Source of the DNA: Aliikangiella sp. G2MR2-5
Lineage (GTDB): Bacteria; Pseudomonadota; Gammaproteobacteria; Enterobacterales; Kangiellaceae
Length of the DNA: 64,000 nucleotides
Direction of reading: 5' to 3'
Assembly (NCBI RefSeq): GCF_015687155.1
Contig: NZ_JADPQF010000001.1
Location: 1,240,001-1,304,000 of the forward strand
Positions 53,511-62,956 of this stretch are shown here, piece after piece; within the stretch, counting starts at the first letter, position 1; each line of letters begins with the position of its first letter. The notes under the pieces are model-generated. The model saw only the letters and a program-made list of their open reading frames with translations. It searched no databases and was not told where the DNA came from. A program made the position numbers and the translations under genes.

Positions 53511-55667
53511 CTAGTGCTTTATTTCTGCAACTCTCGCAGATTTTTCTAAACTAATTAAATCAACAAGAATATTTGCCGTCTCATTCAGTTTACTGTCTTC
53601 CGGTTCAGTCAACTCCGTGTTTTCATCAATTTCCAGGATTGGCTTCTTGCCCAAGGCTGCTCGTCTCTCATTTTCTCTTTCCAGACGCTTCTGTTTGTCC
53701 TGTTTTCGTTGGCTCTTTCTTTCATCAATATTCAAGCTGATTGTCTTTTTAGCACGACGCTCATTTAAGATATTAATGTCTGAAATCAGATAGCTGAACT
53801 CTCTGTCTTTAACGATCCTTTCTTTATGCTTCCTTGTGAGAACTTCCACATAGTTCTCTACATCTCCCGCTTTCTCATATTTGGCAGGTTTGATAACATC
53901 CCACTCGAGAGCAGAATCATAACTTTGCTCTCCAAAATCTTCTCTCGAATAAGGGTCTGGAAAAGCTATATCTGGAACAACGCCTTTTAGTTGGGTACTT
54001 TCTCCGGTAATTCGGTAGAATTTATTAACAGTCAGTTTTAACGCACCGAAACCAGACTCTTCCGAACGTACCTGCTGATTGAGATCAAGAACGGTTTGTA
54101 CAGTCCCTTTACCAAAAGTCTGTTCTCCTACAATCAATCCTCTACCGTAGTCCTGAATAGCCCCGGCAAAGATTTCAGAAGCGGATGCACTCGACCCATT
54201 AACTAATACTGCAAGCGGTCCATCCCATACAGTACCAGGATCTGTATCTTTCAGAACTTCAACTTGTCCTCTCCTATTACGATCCAGAACCACAGGTCCT
54301 TTATCAATGAACAAGCCAGTAAGCGAGGTGGCTTCAGAAAGTGCACCACCACCATTCGAGCGTAAGTCGATAATCAAAGCATCTATCTTATTTTTCTCTT
54401 TCATTTCTTCGATGAGCTTTTTTACATCACGAGTGGTACTTCGGTAATCTTTCTTTCCTTCGTAACGAGCTTTAAAGTCGACGTAGAATTTGGGCAAGTC
54501 AATCACGCCGACTCTGTGCACACTATCTTTGTCGTTAATTTCGATAACCTCAGACTTAGCCGCTTGCTCTTCAAGTTTAACCTTTTCTCTGACAATCGAG
54601 ACAACCTTAGTTTTGCCGGTGACTGTGCTATTGGCTGGTTCGATCTCGAGTCGAACGACGCTACCGGCATCTCCGCGAATCAGGTCTACTACATCATCCA
54701 GGCGCCAACCAACAACGTCAACCAGGGGTTCATTATTTTGACCGACAGCAATGATCTTATCATCGACACTTAGCTCTCCAGACTTATCTGCTGGTCCGGC
54801 TTCTACAATCCTGTTGATTTTTGTGTAAACATCATCAGTTTGTAGCACAGCCCCAATACCCTCGAGAGATAGCTTCATATCGATATTAAAATTCTCGGCT
54901 GTACGAGGAGAAAAGTATGACGTGTGAGGATCGACAGTGTTCGCATAAGCATTCATAAAATAGCTAAAAACATCTTCGCTATTTATTTGAGCAACCCTGC
55001 GCATCGCTACTTTATAACGCTTGGTCAAAATCTCTTTCGCTTCTTCAAAAGTCTTGTCAGCTAACACAAGATTAAGCGCGTCATTTTTAACTCTTTTTCG
55101 CCAATAATCATTAATCTCCTGTTCACTGGTTGCCCAGTTGGCATCTTCTCGATCAATTTCAAAACTCTCTTTGACCGTAAAGTCCATTTTGTTTTCTAAC
55201 ATACTTATCGCAAAATTATTCCTTTCAGACCAACGTTTCTGAAAAACACTGTATATTTCAAATGAAGGACTCAACATACCGTAAGATATAGAATCATCCA
55301 TTTTGTCCCGATACTTTTGAAAACTATCTATGTCGCTTGCAAGAAAATAGCTTTTATTAGGATCCAGCATTTCAATATAGGCGTCTAATATCTGAGCGGA
55401 CTCTTTATCCCCGAGTTTAGGCTTTTTATAGTGATAGTCATGAATGAACCAGGAAATATAACGACTTGCCTGGTGATGCACCGACTTTGGCGAGACATTA
55501 GCCATCTTGATATCGTCTAACGCCGCTATTCGCCTATCGATATCTTTACTTGCAATTGCAGTAAATGAAGTAGCTAGCGCTACAGAGAGCAAACCCGTTT
55601 TACAAAGAGACTTTAGTTTAATCATTAACTTCTTGGTCCTGATATTGCGACAATTTTGCAGCTTCAT
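53511..55667 (-). CDS. prc: Carboxy-terminal processing (tail-specific) protease Prc
   Basis: Prc is a periplasmic serine-lysine protease that trims C-termini of proteins such as FtsI and degrades SsrA-tagged periplasmic proteins. The 718 residues have an N-terminal domain with DPNKSYFLASDID, PDPHTSYFSP-like NTVDPHTSYFSP, a PDZ domain (about 255-345), and the catalytic core NGSSASASEIFAGAIQDYGRG with Lys in GEQTFGKGTVQT. A C-terminal charged helical region (about 640-680) is typical of the long Prc type. Start: GGAG precedes the ATG at 55667, but the ATG at 55625 gives the more usual signal peptide. Its own terminator follows. Confidence 0.94.
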   Translation of the reverse strand: MKLQNCRNIRTKKLMIKLKSLCKTGLLSVALATSFTAIASKDIDRRIAALDDIKMANVSPKSVHHQASRYISWFIHDYHYKKPKLGDKESAQILDAYIEMLDPNKSYFLASDIDSFQKYRDKMDDSISYGMLSPSFEIYSVFQKRWSERNNFAISMLENKMDFTVKESFEIDREDANWATSEQEINDYWRKRVKNDALNLVLADKTFEEAKEILTKRYKVAMRRVAQINSEDVFSYFMNAYANTVDPHTSYFSPRTAENFNIDMKLSLEGIGAVLQTDDVYTKINRIVEAGPADKSGELSVDDKIIAVGQNNEPLVDVVGWRLDDVVDLIRGDAGSVVRLEIEPANSTVTGKTKVVSIVREKVKLEEQAAKSEVIEINDKDSVHRVGVIDLPKFYVDFKARYEGKKDYRSTTRDVKKLIEEMKEKNKIDALIIDLRSNGGGALSEATSLTGLFIDKGPVVLDRNRRGQVEVLKDTDPGTVWDGPLAVLVNGSSASASEIFAGAIQDYGRGLIVGEQTFGKGTVQTVLDLNQQVRSEESGFGALKLTVNKFYRITGESTQLKGVVPDIAFPDPYSREDFGEQSYDSALEWDVIKPAKYEKAGDVENYVEVLTRKHKERIVKDREFSYLISDINILNERRAKKTISLNIDERKSQRKQDKQKRLERENERRAALGKKPILEIDENTELTEPEDSKLNETANILVDLISLEKSARVAEIKH

Positions 55668-55984
55668 TCGTAACTCCGTATAACTGATACTTTAAGTATA
55701 GTTGCCTTTAGCCTTAAAGTTGCTACGAATGCGTTTTGAACAACTAACCAATATTATCGACTTGTTTTGGTGTTCATCGTTCACTTTCTAGGTAAATTAA
55801 TAACGCCAAAGTCAGCAAAACTCAAGGAAAACGAGCCCAATATCAACAACCATTGTAAAATAATGTGTCTTTAGTTGAGTTTTTATTGAATATTGCACAA
55901 AAAACAGACGCGAGAGTTTAGAAAGGAATAAAAAAGCCGGTAACATCATTCACCGGCTTTTTCACAGCTATTAGACGAAACAAG
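55668..55984. other. Intergenic region upstream of prc
   Basis: This region contains the gcdH terminator at 55931-55962. The remaining roughly 260 bp presumably carry the prc promoter, but no clear -35/-10 pair on the minus strand was found. No ORF or RNA gene is seen. Confidence 0.3.
55931..55962. terminator. Terminator downstream of gcdH
   Basis: An 11-bp stem AAAAAGCCGGT / ACCGGCTTTTT with a 10-nt loop lies 23 bp past the gcdH stop. A and T runs at both ends make it active on the gcdH (minus) strand and possibly both. Confidence 0.9.
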
Positions 55985-57172
55985 CTACTTGAAGGCCTGG
56001 ATCCCGGTTTGTGCTCTACCTAATATTAACGCATGAATGTCATGCGTTCCCTCATAGGTATTAACCGCTTCCAGATTAATCATATGACGGATAACATGAA
56101 ACTCATCACTGATACCATTCCCGCCATGCATATCACGCGAGGTACGTGCAATTTCAAGCGCTTTACCGCAAGAATTACGCTTAATTAAAGAGATCATTTC
56201 TGGCTTGAATGCTTTAGCATCAATGAGTTGACCGACTCTCAAAGCACTTTGTAAACCGATGGTTATTTCTGTCTGCATATCTGCCAGCTTCTTCTGAAAC
56301 AACTGAGTCGCAGCCAATGGACGGTCAAACTGCTTGCGATCGAGTCCGTATTGTCTTGCTGAATGCCAACAAAACTCAGCCGCTCCAAGCGCCCCCCAGG
56401 CAATACCATATCGAGCCATATTCAAGCAGCCGAATGGCCCAGATAAACCTCTGACTTCGGGGAACATATTTTCTTCTGGAACGAAGACTTCATCCATCAC
56501 GATTTCGCCAGTTATAGAAGCTCTTAATGAAAATTTTCCTTCGATTTTTGGCGCACTTAACCCTTTCATCCCTTTCTCTAGAACAAAACCACAAATGCGA
56601 TTGTCATCTGCTTCATTCTTGGCCCAGACCACAAATACATCCGCTACAGGAGAGTTTGTAATCCACATTTTATTACCTGTTAAAATGTAGCCTCCATCAA
56701 CCTTTTTAGCTCGAGTTTTCATACTCGCCGGGTCTGATCCGCTATCAGGTTCAGTTAAACCGAAACAGCCGATATATTCGCCTGTCGCTAATTTGGGCAA
56801 GTACTTTTCTTTCTGTGCTTCTGTACCATATGCATTAATCGGATGCATTACCAAGCTCGATTGAACACTAAGAGCTGAGCGATAACCACTATCTACTCGC
56901 TCCACTTCTCTTGCGACCAAACCATAGGAAACATAGCTCACACCAGCACAGCCGTACCCGTCAATTGTTGAGCCCAAAAGTCCAAGCTCCCCCATTTCAC
57001 GCATTATTTCGGTATCAAATACTTCGTTTCGATGAGCTTCCTGTACGCGAGGAAGAAGTTTTTCCTGAGCGTAGCCGTGAGCCATGTCTCGAATCATTCG
57101 CTCGTCTTCATTTAATTGCTGATCTAATAGGAATAAATCATCCCAGATATCCAAACTCATAGTCGTTGCCAC
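55985..57172 (-). CDS. gcdH: Glutaryl-CoA dehydrogenase
   Basis: GcdH oxidatively decarboxylates glutaryl-CoA to crotonyl-CoA in lysine/tryptophan degradation. The 395-residue acyl-CoA dehydrogenase has [10 protein letters not shown] (FAD region) and [21 protein letters not shown]. The glutaryl-specific Arg98 is in [15 protein letters not shown], and the catalytic base Glu374 in [17 protein letters not shown], which together distinguish it from other family members. The annotated start is GTG; the ATG at 57160 has a better-placed GAGTGG and may be the true start. A perfect palindrome 117 bp upstream is a candidate operator. Confidence 0.93.
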   Translation of the reverse strand: MATTMSLDIWDDLFLLDQQLNEDERMIRDMAHGYAQEKLLPRVQEAHRNEVFDTEIMREMGELGLLGSTIDGYGCAGVSYVSYGLVAREVERVDSGYRSALSVQSSLVMHPINAYGTEAQKEKYLPKLATGEYIGCFGLTEPDSGSDPASMKTRAKKVDGGYILTGNKMWITNSPVADVFVVWAKNEADDNRICGFVLEKGMKGLSAPKIEGKFSLRASITGEIVMDEVFVPEENMFPEVRGLSGPFGCLNMARYGIAWGALGAAEFCWHSARQYGLDRKQFDRPLAATQLFQKKLADMQTEITIGLQSALRVGQLIDAKAFKPEMISLIKRNSCGKALEIARTSRDMHGGNGISDEFHVIRHMINLEAVNTYEGTHDIHALILGRAQTGIQAFK

Positions 57173-57551
57173 TCATGATAATAAAACCAGTCCCCATTTA
57201 ATTATTGCTCTAATTTCTGGGGGAGAAAAGAGCGCTAAGTCTAGCCAAATTTGGTGAAATACACCAGTGAAAGAAGGCAATTTAAGGTCGGATTTGTATG
57301 ACTTCAGTCATACAAATCCGATTTACGTTTTAAATCCCGCGATGAATCTCCTCTTAAACCCAGACCTGACTGTATACAAAGCTTTGTTAACAACTCTTAC
57401 AGAAGAAACAGAGTACTCGTCATATATTCAAAGTTAGTCGACAAGTTTGGTATTGAAGCTATAATTTAAATATATGAAATCTATGAATGTTTGAGCTATT
57501 TAGTTATAAAACAAACTCTATATAAAACGACTCTTATTTAAGAAGTACACA
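57173..57551. other. Divergent intergenic region between gcdH and the YiiX-like gene
   Basis: Besides the palindrome at 57289-57320, the region is AT-rich on the right side (57470-57545), where the promoter of the rightward gene probably lies. The gene's start has a modest AAGAAG ribosome-binding site. No ORF or RNA gene is seen. Confidence 0.35.
57289..57320. promoter_or_regulatory. Perfect 14-bp inverted repeat upstream of gcdH (putative operator)
   Basis: Arms CGGATTTGTATGAC and GTCATACAAATCCG are separated by TTCA. It sits between divergent gcdH and a cysteine hydrolase gene, with no T run, so an operator is more likely than a terminator. The regulator is unknown. Confidence 0.6.
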
Positions 57552-58385
57552 ATGCGTATAAAAAGTAAACTTGAAAGTTGGTTAAATTATGAACGACCAC
57601 CTGCGCGCTTTCCGATTTGCGATTTTGGCAAATTAAGTTATGGCGTTAGGCCAGGCGATGTCGTTCTGGTCGAAGGCAGGAGCCGAGTAGCCAACGTCAT
57701 CAGGGTTATTACCCAGAGTCGATGGTCACACTCAGCCCTTTACGTTGGCCGTATTCACGATATTCGAGATGAATCGAGGCGGAATCAATTACTGGAGCAT
57801 TTCAACGCGACACCTGACCAGCAACTATTGATTGAGGGGATTTTAGGCAAAGGAATGATAGTTACACCATTAACTGACTATGCAAAAGACAATCTGCGAA
57901 TCTGTCGCCCTTCCAGCTTATCAGCTTCTGATGCCCAGGCAGTGATTAACTACACGATTGATCGTTTGGGCGTTGGATATGATGTAAGGCAGCTATTTGA
58001 TCTCGCTCGCTTTATCTTTCCCTGGAGAATATTGCCCAGAAAATGGAGAAGCTCCCTGTTCACGCGTAACCCGGACATATTGACTAAGACCGTATGCTCT
58101 TCGCTAATTGCCGAGGCTTTTTATTCTGTTCAATACCCTATACTCCCATTATTTAGAAGAATTGGAAAAGACGGAGTTGAACTAATTCCGAGGAACACTC
58201 GGCTGTATACGCCTGCAGATTTTGATTACTCTCCATACTTTGATATCAAAAAGTATCCTTTCTTCGGCACTTCCGGTGTTAGTCCCTATAGAAATTTACC
58301 CTGGAATAAAGACGGCGTCGTAGGCCATGGTGAACAGGACTTTGATGTCTACCATAAATCATTCTCGAGAAAGTCTAAAATTTAA
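57552..58385 (+). CDS. YiiX/YebB-like permuted NlpC/P60 cysteine hydrolase
   Basis: This 277-residue protein without a signal peptide has the circularly permuted papain-like layout. The catalytic His60 (RWSHSALYVG) comes first, Glu95 (LIEGILGKG) next, and the nucleophile Cys182 (KTVCSSLIAEAF) last. The GDVVLVEG stretch (about 35-42) before the His is typical of the YiiX/LRAT-like branch. Members are thought to act on lipids, peptides or amide bonds; the substrate here is unknown. It stands alone, followed by an intrinsic terminator about 220 bp downstream. Confidence 0.85.
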   Translation: MRIKSKLESWLNYERPPARFPICDFGKLSYGVRPGDVVLVEGRSRVANVIRVITQSRWSHSALYVGRIHDIRDESRRNQLLEHFNATPDQQLLIEGILGKGMIVTPLTDYAKDNLRICRPSSLSASDAQAVINYTIDRLGVGYDVRQLFDLARFIFPWRILPRKWRSSLFTRNPDILTKTVCSSLIAEAFYSVQYPILPLFRRIGKDGVELIPRNTRLYTPADFDYSPYFDIKKYPFFGTSGVSPYRNLPWNKDGVVGHGEQDFDVYHKSFSRKSKI

Positions 58386-58605
58386 TGCAAAAGCATTTAA
58401 ATTGCAGCTATCAACTCACAATCTATTGGCCCTTTCCAGAAGTGTAAAACTAAGCACGAATAAGTTTTATTGGAAAATGATATAAAGATTAAAGTTTTCG
58501 AAAAAAAATTTGAAATTAATTCAGGCTGGACTACATTTAAATTAAGAGTTTTGTTAGAGAGTGTACTCAAACTTTAGGAAATTTTTCTTCTTCTACTTCC
58601 CCTAC

Positions 58606-58641
58606 CCCAGGTAATCTGCGAAAGAGCCTGGGCTTTTTTTT
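58606..58641 (+). terminator. Intrinsic terminator, plus strand
   Basis: Stem CCCAGG (58606-58611) / CCTGGG (58627-58632), with a 15-nt loop, is followed by CTTTTTTTT. Confidence 0.75.
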
Positions 58642-58655
58642 ATCTCACAAAATCC

Positions 58656-58687
58656 ATAAAAATGCCGGCAATGCTATAATGCCGGCA
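58656..58687 (-). terminator. Intrinsic terminator of uspE
   Basis: The minus strand reads TGCCGGCA, a 9-nt loop, TGCCGGCA, then five T. It lies just past the uspE stop codon. Confidence 0.8.
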
Positions 58688-58706
58688 ATATAGGTGCTTT
58701 TAATTG

Positions 58707-59654
58707 CTAGTCGTGCTTTTCCATATTAATGGACAATACATCACAATTAACCTGGTCCAGAATTTTCTCAGATGTACTTCCCACTAATCCTGAGTGGTAA
58801 ACATTCCCCAGAACCAGTAAGTCTATATCAAATCGCTCCACCATCTCGGGAAGCAAAGTTTCCGGATAGCCTTCTTCTAAGACCTTGTCACCATCAGGGA
58901 GAGAAAAAGGAGCAACAATTTTATCGAAAGCTTCCTTCTGTGTTTTGTGCAATTGCTCGACGTAAGCTTCGTAATTTTCTTCACCCATTGTAAAGTCGGT
59001 TGGTCCCATTCCGACTCCCATTCCAAAGCCAATATCACTCCACAGTTGGTATCCTATAGGATCATAACAATGGCCTACCTTTACCTTGCCGCCTAGCTTA
59101 TTAGACAATGACACAGCATTCGACACTATATGTGAGTCAAGCTGTTCTGGCTTGTCATGATGATGAGACGGATCAATTGCGGCAAATATATTTGAATATG
59201 CCGGCCCAGTTTCTTTTTTTGCAAGAATCAAAGGAACGGGACAGGCTTTTAACAACTGCCAGTCATTAGGCGTGAAGAAAACCTTATTGATTGTCGGATG
59301 ATGGTGAGTCGACTTTATAACTAATTGAGCCTTGCTTTCTTTTGCTTTTTGGATGACTGCTTCATATAAAGGTTTGTGCCAGACTATATCAATGTCACAA
59401 CCAATTCCTTCTTTAGCAACTTCTTCCTGATAAGTCGTGAGCCATCGCTTTTGTGAGTTGATAAAACCTTGCTTCGCAGCTTCAAACTCTTCACTGCTAA
59501 AAAACAAATTGCTTACAAGACCTCGGTTATATACCGCCAAAAATAGCTCGATATGACTATCAAATTCTTTGGCTAAATAAATTGCCTTGGCGAGAGCTGG
59601 TTGTTCTTCTCTATCCGGATCCAGGCAAACTAGAATCCTGTCTAGTGATTGCAT
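58707..59654 (-). CDS. uspE: Universal stress protein UspE (tandem Usp domains)
   Basis: This 315-residue cytosolic protein has two Usp domains (about 1-150 and 155-312). The length and segments such as KRWLTTYQEEV, IDIVWHKPLYEAVIQKA and FTPNDWQLLKACPVPLILAKK match E. coli UspE. The second domain ends with DIDLLVLGNVYHSGLVGSTSEKILDQVNCDVLSI, a Usp nucleotide-loop region. In other bacteria UspE belongs to the stress response and affects motility and aggregation. It is monocistronic between two terminator-bounded units. Confidence 0.92.
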   Translation of the reverse strand: MQSLDRILVCLDPDREEQPALAKAIYLAKEFDSHIELFLAVYNRGLVSNLFFSSEEFEAAKQGFINSQKRWLTTYQEEVAKEGIGCDIDIVWHKPLYEAVIQKAKESKAQLVIKSTHHHPTINKVFFTPNDWQLLKACPVPLILAKKETGPAYSNIFAAIDPSHHHDKPEQLDSHIVSNAVSLSNKLGGKVKVGHCYDPIGYQLWSDIGFGMGVGMGPTDFTMGEENYEAYVEQLHKTQKEAFDKIVAPFSLPDGDKVLEEGYPETLLPEMVERFDIDLLVLGNVYHSGLVGSTSEKILDQVNCDVLSINMEKHD

Positions 59655-59770
59655 CGTAACTACCCCTTATCGTTGATTAATTTGGACCTTAATCGCAGTG
59701 GATCAACTACAGGCTTAGTACAATTATAGACAATATGTTATACAACTTGTTGACTTGGGACATTTGGTTA

Positions 59771-60544
59771 TCATTTATTAAAAAATAGTTTTTTATAGTT
59801 CCTTGTTGTTTGAGCGCAAAACTCATCAAAGTCCAGTCCGCGAAGTTCTGACAAGCAACGTGCGACGTCTACAACGTGTCGTGGGGAGTTAGGTTTCCCT
59901 CGATGAGGTGCTGGTGTAAGGTAAGGACTATCTGTTTCCACAAGTATGCGTTCAAGAGGTACTTGGCGTGCGACATCTCGCAATGACTCAGCGTTTCTAA
60001 AAGTAACTATGCCAGAAAAGGAGATATAAAACCCCATTTCAATTGCTGTGATAGCCATTTCCAACGACTCTGTAAAACAGTGAAGTACACCTCCAACTCT
60101 TTCAGCACCCTCTTCTTTCAGAATTCTAAGCGTATCTTCGCGTGCATCGCGAGTATGAATAATCAGCGGTAAATCAGCTTTTACAGCAGCCTGAATATGA
60201 GTGTGAAATAAAGACTTTTGCTTCGTAGCTGTGTCTTTTGCATAGTAGTAATCTAACCCGGTTTCACCAATAGCAACTACCTTAGGATGCTTTGAAATTT
60301 CATACAGGTATTCAACATCCGCATCCTGTCCCTCTGTATTGAGAGGATGGATTCCGGCTGATGCATATACACTTTCGTATTGCTCTGCCAATTGGATTAC
60401 TGCCTGCTGGTTTTCCTTATTGATAGCCACACATAAGTACTCTTCTACACCGGAATTCCTGGCTGAAAGAAGAGCTTCATCAAGATTACCGTTGAATGGT
60501 GACAAATCTAGTCGATCCAGATGACAGTGCGAGTCTACTAGCAT
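59771..60544 (-). CDS. TatD-family metal-dependent hydrolase (YcfH-like)
   Basis: This 257-residue TIM-barrel metallohydrolase has LVDSHCHLDRLDL, the Glu ligand in AIGETGLDYYY, IIHTRDA, LHCFTES and the Asp in LVETDSPYLTPAP. Members are DNases or D-aminoacyl-tRNA deacylases (TatD). Position at the end of the mltG-tmk-holB-pilZ cluster matches E. coli ycfH (downstream of holB). The gap of 126 bp after pilZ suggests possible separate expression. Confidence 0.92.
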   Translation of the reverse strand: MLVDSHCHLDRLDLSPFNGNLDEALLSARNSGVEEYLCVAINKENQQAVIQLAEQYESVYASAGIHPLNTEGQDADVEYLYEISKHPKVVAIGETGLDYYYAKDTATKQKSLFHTHIQAAVKADLPLIIHTRDAREDTLRILKEEGAERVGGVLHCFTESLEMAITAIEMGFYISFSGIVTFRNAESLRDVARQVPLERILVETDSPYLTPAPHRGKPNSPRHVVDVARCLSELRGLDFDEFCAQTTRNYKKLFFNK

Positions 60545-60670
60545 TTTAATTAAATCTGTTAGGGAGTATGAGTGGGGATGAATTGTATCTGATTTTAAAG
60601 GCAGGATACCAATAGCTTAGCTCAATCAATAACAATATTGATAAAGCTCAGCTCTGCTCCAGGCAAAAAA

Positions 60671-61024
60671 CTACATCGTATGGGTAATACGTTCAGATTC
60701 AAGAATACCGGCTAAGTGAGTCTCAATTTTACCTCTGGTTACGCCTTTATCCTGCTCACTGAACTGTACACCGATACCGCGAGCTTTATTGCCCTGTGCG
60801 CCTTTTGGAGTCACCCAGACAATCTTACCAGCAACCGGAAGTCGATCTTTTTCATCCATGAGAGTAAGCAACATAAAAACTTCATCACCAATGTTATACT
60901 GCTTATTAGTAGGAATAAAAAGTCCACCATTTTTAACAAACGGCATATACGCAGCATACAAGGCGCTTTTGTCTTTTATCGTTAACTGTAATATACCGTG
61001 TTTCGGTGCATTAGGTGCTGACAT
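60671..61024 (-). CDS. pilZ: Type IV pilus assembly protein PilZ
   Basis: This 117-residue single PilZ-fold protein opens with GILQLTIKDKSALYAAYMPFVKNGGLFIPT and has AGKIVWVTPKGAQGNKARGIGVQF. It lacks the RxxxR and DxSxxG c-di-GMP-binding motifs, as expected for the type IV pilus PilZ subclass that works with FimX-like partners. Its place between holB and tatD is the one found in Pseudomonas and Xanthomonas. It has a 215-bp upstream gap, so an own promoter is possible. No other pilus gene lies in the window. Confidence 0.9.
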   Translation of the reverse strand: MSAPNAPKHGILQLTIKDKSALYAAYMPFVKNGGLFIPTNKQYNIGDEVFMLLTLMDEKDRLPVAGKIVWVTPKGAQGNKARGIGVQFSEQDKGVTRGKIETHLAGILESERITHTM

Positions 61025-61239
61025 TACTTAGGCTACAGGTTATGACTATTCAGTTGTGTAATTTACTCATTATTCAACTTTGTCTGGATTTCTTTAGAGT
61101 TGAATGAGACTAAAACGGAAAATCGCGGCCCTAAATATATCTCGGTTTGCAAACCTTCCATTACTATCGCATTAAAACTATCTTAATTAGCTAGAAAAAG
61201 CAACTTGTCACATCACATTATTAACTTTAACTTTATTCT

Positions 61240-62229
61240 TTAACTATTTGAAATATGTATTATTTTGCGACCAATTTCAAACCACTGTATGAGTATAGCT
61301 TGAAATTGAAGTTTTGACTGCAAATTGCTACCAGAAAATCTCGCTTTTTGATATGCCAAGACCTTATCGTAAAGCTTGAACGTATGTTTCATATCGAGAT
61401 GTTTATATTGCTCGACAGGTTTTCCTGCGGAGGCCGTCCCAAAATTAATCTGGTAAAAATAGGAAGCTAACCAATTCCAAACTTGTTCGTTCTCCAGATC
61501 AGTATCATCCAAAACTTCTTGTGGAGTTCTTTTGTTTTTAAGCAGATAGTCAAGAGACTCATGGAAAGTCCTAACCTCTTCAAGTTCATTATCCTGTATG
61601 GCTTTCATTGCCCGGATTGGAGAATTGTCGCTATATACAAGGGCATCATCAATAACCTTATCAGAGGCGCTAGTTTGTACTTTTAACCAAGGCTTGACCA
61701 AGCCGTTATTTAAGTCCGGGATAACCATCTGACAACGGCTCTTAATCGTCGCAGGTACTTTGGCAGCGCTATCTGTTAGCAGAATTATCATTGTTCGGCT
61801 CTTGGGCTCTTCCAGTGTTTTCAATAATGAATTAAATGATGAAGTTGTCATTGCAGTAACTGAACTGATAACTGCTATTCGCCAACCACCAAGTTGAGCA
61901 GTTTCTAATAGACTATCATTGAGCATCCTTATCTGATCGACTCCAATACTCTGCTTTTTCTTTCCCTTAGAATCAACTAGCGTATCTATAAAGTAAAAAT
62001 CAGGATGGGTTTCTGCATCAATCAATAAACATGACTTACATTCACAACATGGAGAAGTTAGACGATCCGGATGCTTTTCGCACAAGAGAGATTTAGCGAG
62101 ATAGTAGGCAAAGTCAAGCTTTCCGCTCCCATAGGGAGCAGCAATTAGAAGTCCGTGAGCTAGTCTTTGCTGGTCTGCAGCTTTTTGTAAGGTGCAATAG
62201 GCCTTCTCAAACCAGGCGTAACAATTCAT
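61240..62229 (-). CDS. holB: DNA polymerase III subunit delta prime
   Basis: HolB (329 residues) is the stator of the clamp loader. The N-terminal AAA+ domain has an ATP-loop relic PYGSGKLDFA (32-41) and a zinc module with Cys50, Cys61, Cys64 and Cys67 (CCECKSC). The SRC motif is intact in KSRCQMV. The C-terminal domains are divergent, as usual in this family. It is downstream of tmk by 9 bp and clearly in the same operon. Confidence 0.93.
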   Translation of the reverse strand: MNCYAWFEKAYCTLQKAADQQRLAHGLLIAAPYGSGKLDFAYYLAKSLLCEKHPDRLTSPCCECKSCLLIDAETHPDFYFIDTLVDSKGKKKQSIGVDQIRMLNDSLLETAQLGGWRIAVISSVTAMTTSSFNSLLKTLEEPKSRTMIILLTDSAAKVPATIKSRCQMVIPDLNNGLVKPWLKVQTSASDKVIDDALVYSDNSPIRAMKAIQDNELEEVRTFHESLDYLLKNKRTPQEVLDDTDLENEQVWNWLASYFYQINFGTASAGKPVEQYKHLDMKHTFKLYDKVLAYQKARFSGSNLQSKLQFQAILIQWFEIGRKIIHISNS

Positions 62230-62238
62230 ATCAATAAA

Positions 62239-62886
62239 TTAACTAGCTTTGGAAAATTGTGGCAAATGCTCTTGCAATAGAGCCCTGATAGAAGATTGGA
62301 CTTCTTCAATATCGGGCGAAGCATCTATTATCTTTATTCGCTCAGGGTTGGCATTAGCTCTTGCCAGATAGGCCTTACGAATTCGTTCATAAAAGTTAAT
62401 TTTCTCACATTCAAAGCGGTCTGGCGCTCCTCTTTGCCTCGTTCTCGCCATTCCTTCTTCTACAGACATATCCAACAATATCGTCAGATTTGGTTGAAAC
62501 TCATCGAGACACCAGTCTTCTAGCTCTTTGATCTTGCTATTTCCTATGCCTCGACCACCTCCCTGATAGGCGTAACTTGCATCGACAAAGCGGTCACAAA
62601 TAACCCAGGTTCCAGATTCGAGAGCAGGCTTGATTACTTGATTAACATGCTGACAACGTGCTGCAAACATCAATAAAAGCTCGGTTTCAGCTTCTATTTT
62701 TTCCTCTCTGTTTGCTAACAGAGTAGCTCTAAGATCTTCCGCCAAAGGAGTACCACCAGGTTCTCGCGTGACTAGCACTTTATGACCTTTTGATTCTATT
62801 ATTTCTTTAACGAATCTTAGACTGGTTGTTTTTCCGACGCCTTCGCTACCTTCTAGCGTTATAAAGAAACCTTTACTATCTGACAT
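62239..62886 (-). CDS. tmk: Thymidylate kinase
   Basis: Tmk phosphorylates dTMP to dTDP. The 215-residue protein has the P-loop EGSEGVGKTTS (12-22), the DR(Y/F/H) motif as CDRFVDASYAYQGGGRG, and a lid region RTRQRGAPDRFE. Both domains have normal lengths. It lies between mltG (upstream, 70 bp) and holB (downstream, 9 bp), the universal gammaproteobacterial order. Confidence 0.95.
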   Translation of the reverse strand: MSDSKGFFITLEGSEGVGKTTSLRFVKEIIESKGHKVLVTREPGGTPLAEDLRATLLANREEKIEAETELLLMFAARCQHVNQVIKPALESGTWVICDRFVDASYAYQGGGRGIGNSKIKELEDWCLDEFQPNLTILLDMSVEEGMARTRQRGAPDRFECEKINFYERIRKAYLARANANPERIKIIDASPDIEEVQSSIRALLQEHLPQFSKAS

Positions 62887-62956
62887 TGAGGTGAGCTATT
62901 CCTTGATTATGAATTCGAGTGTTAGTTTACGTTATCCGATAAAAGGCTGTCGAGGC

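Larger units (their letters stand above)
58386..58706. other. Intergenic region with two back-to-back terminators
   Basis: The left part (58386-58600) is AT-rich without an ORF. An intrinsic terminator for the plus strand and one for the minus strand stand 15 bp apart at the right. The distance of the first terminator from the YiiX-like stop (220 bp) leaves room for a small RNA, but no promoter for one is evident. Confidence 0.35.
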
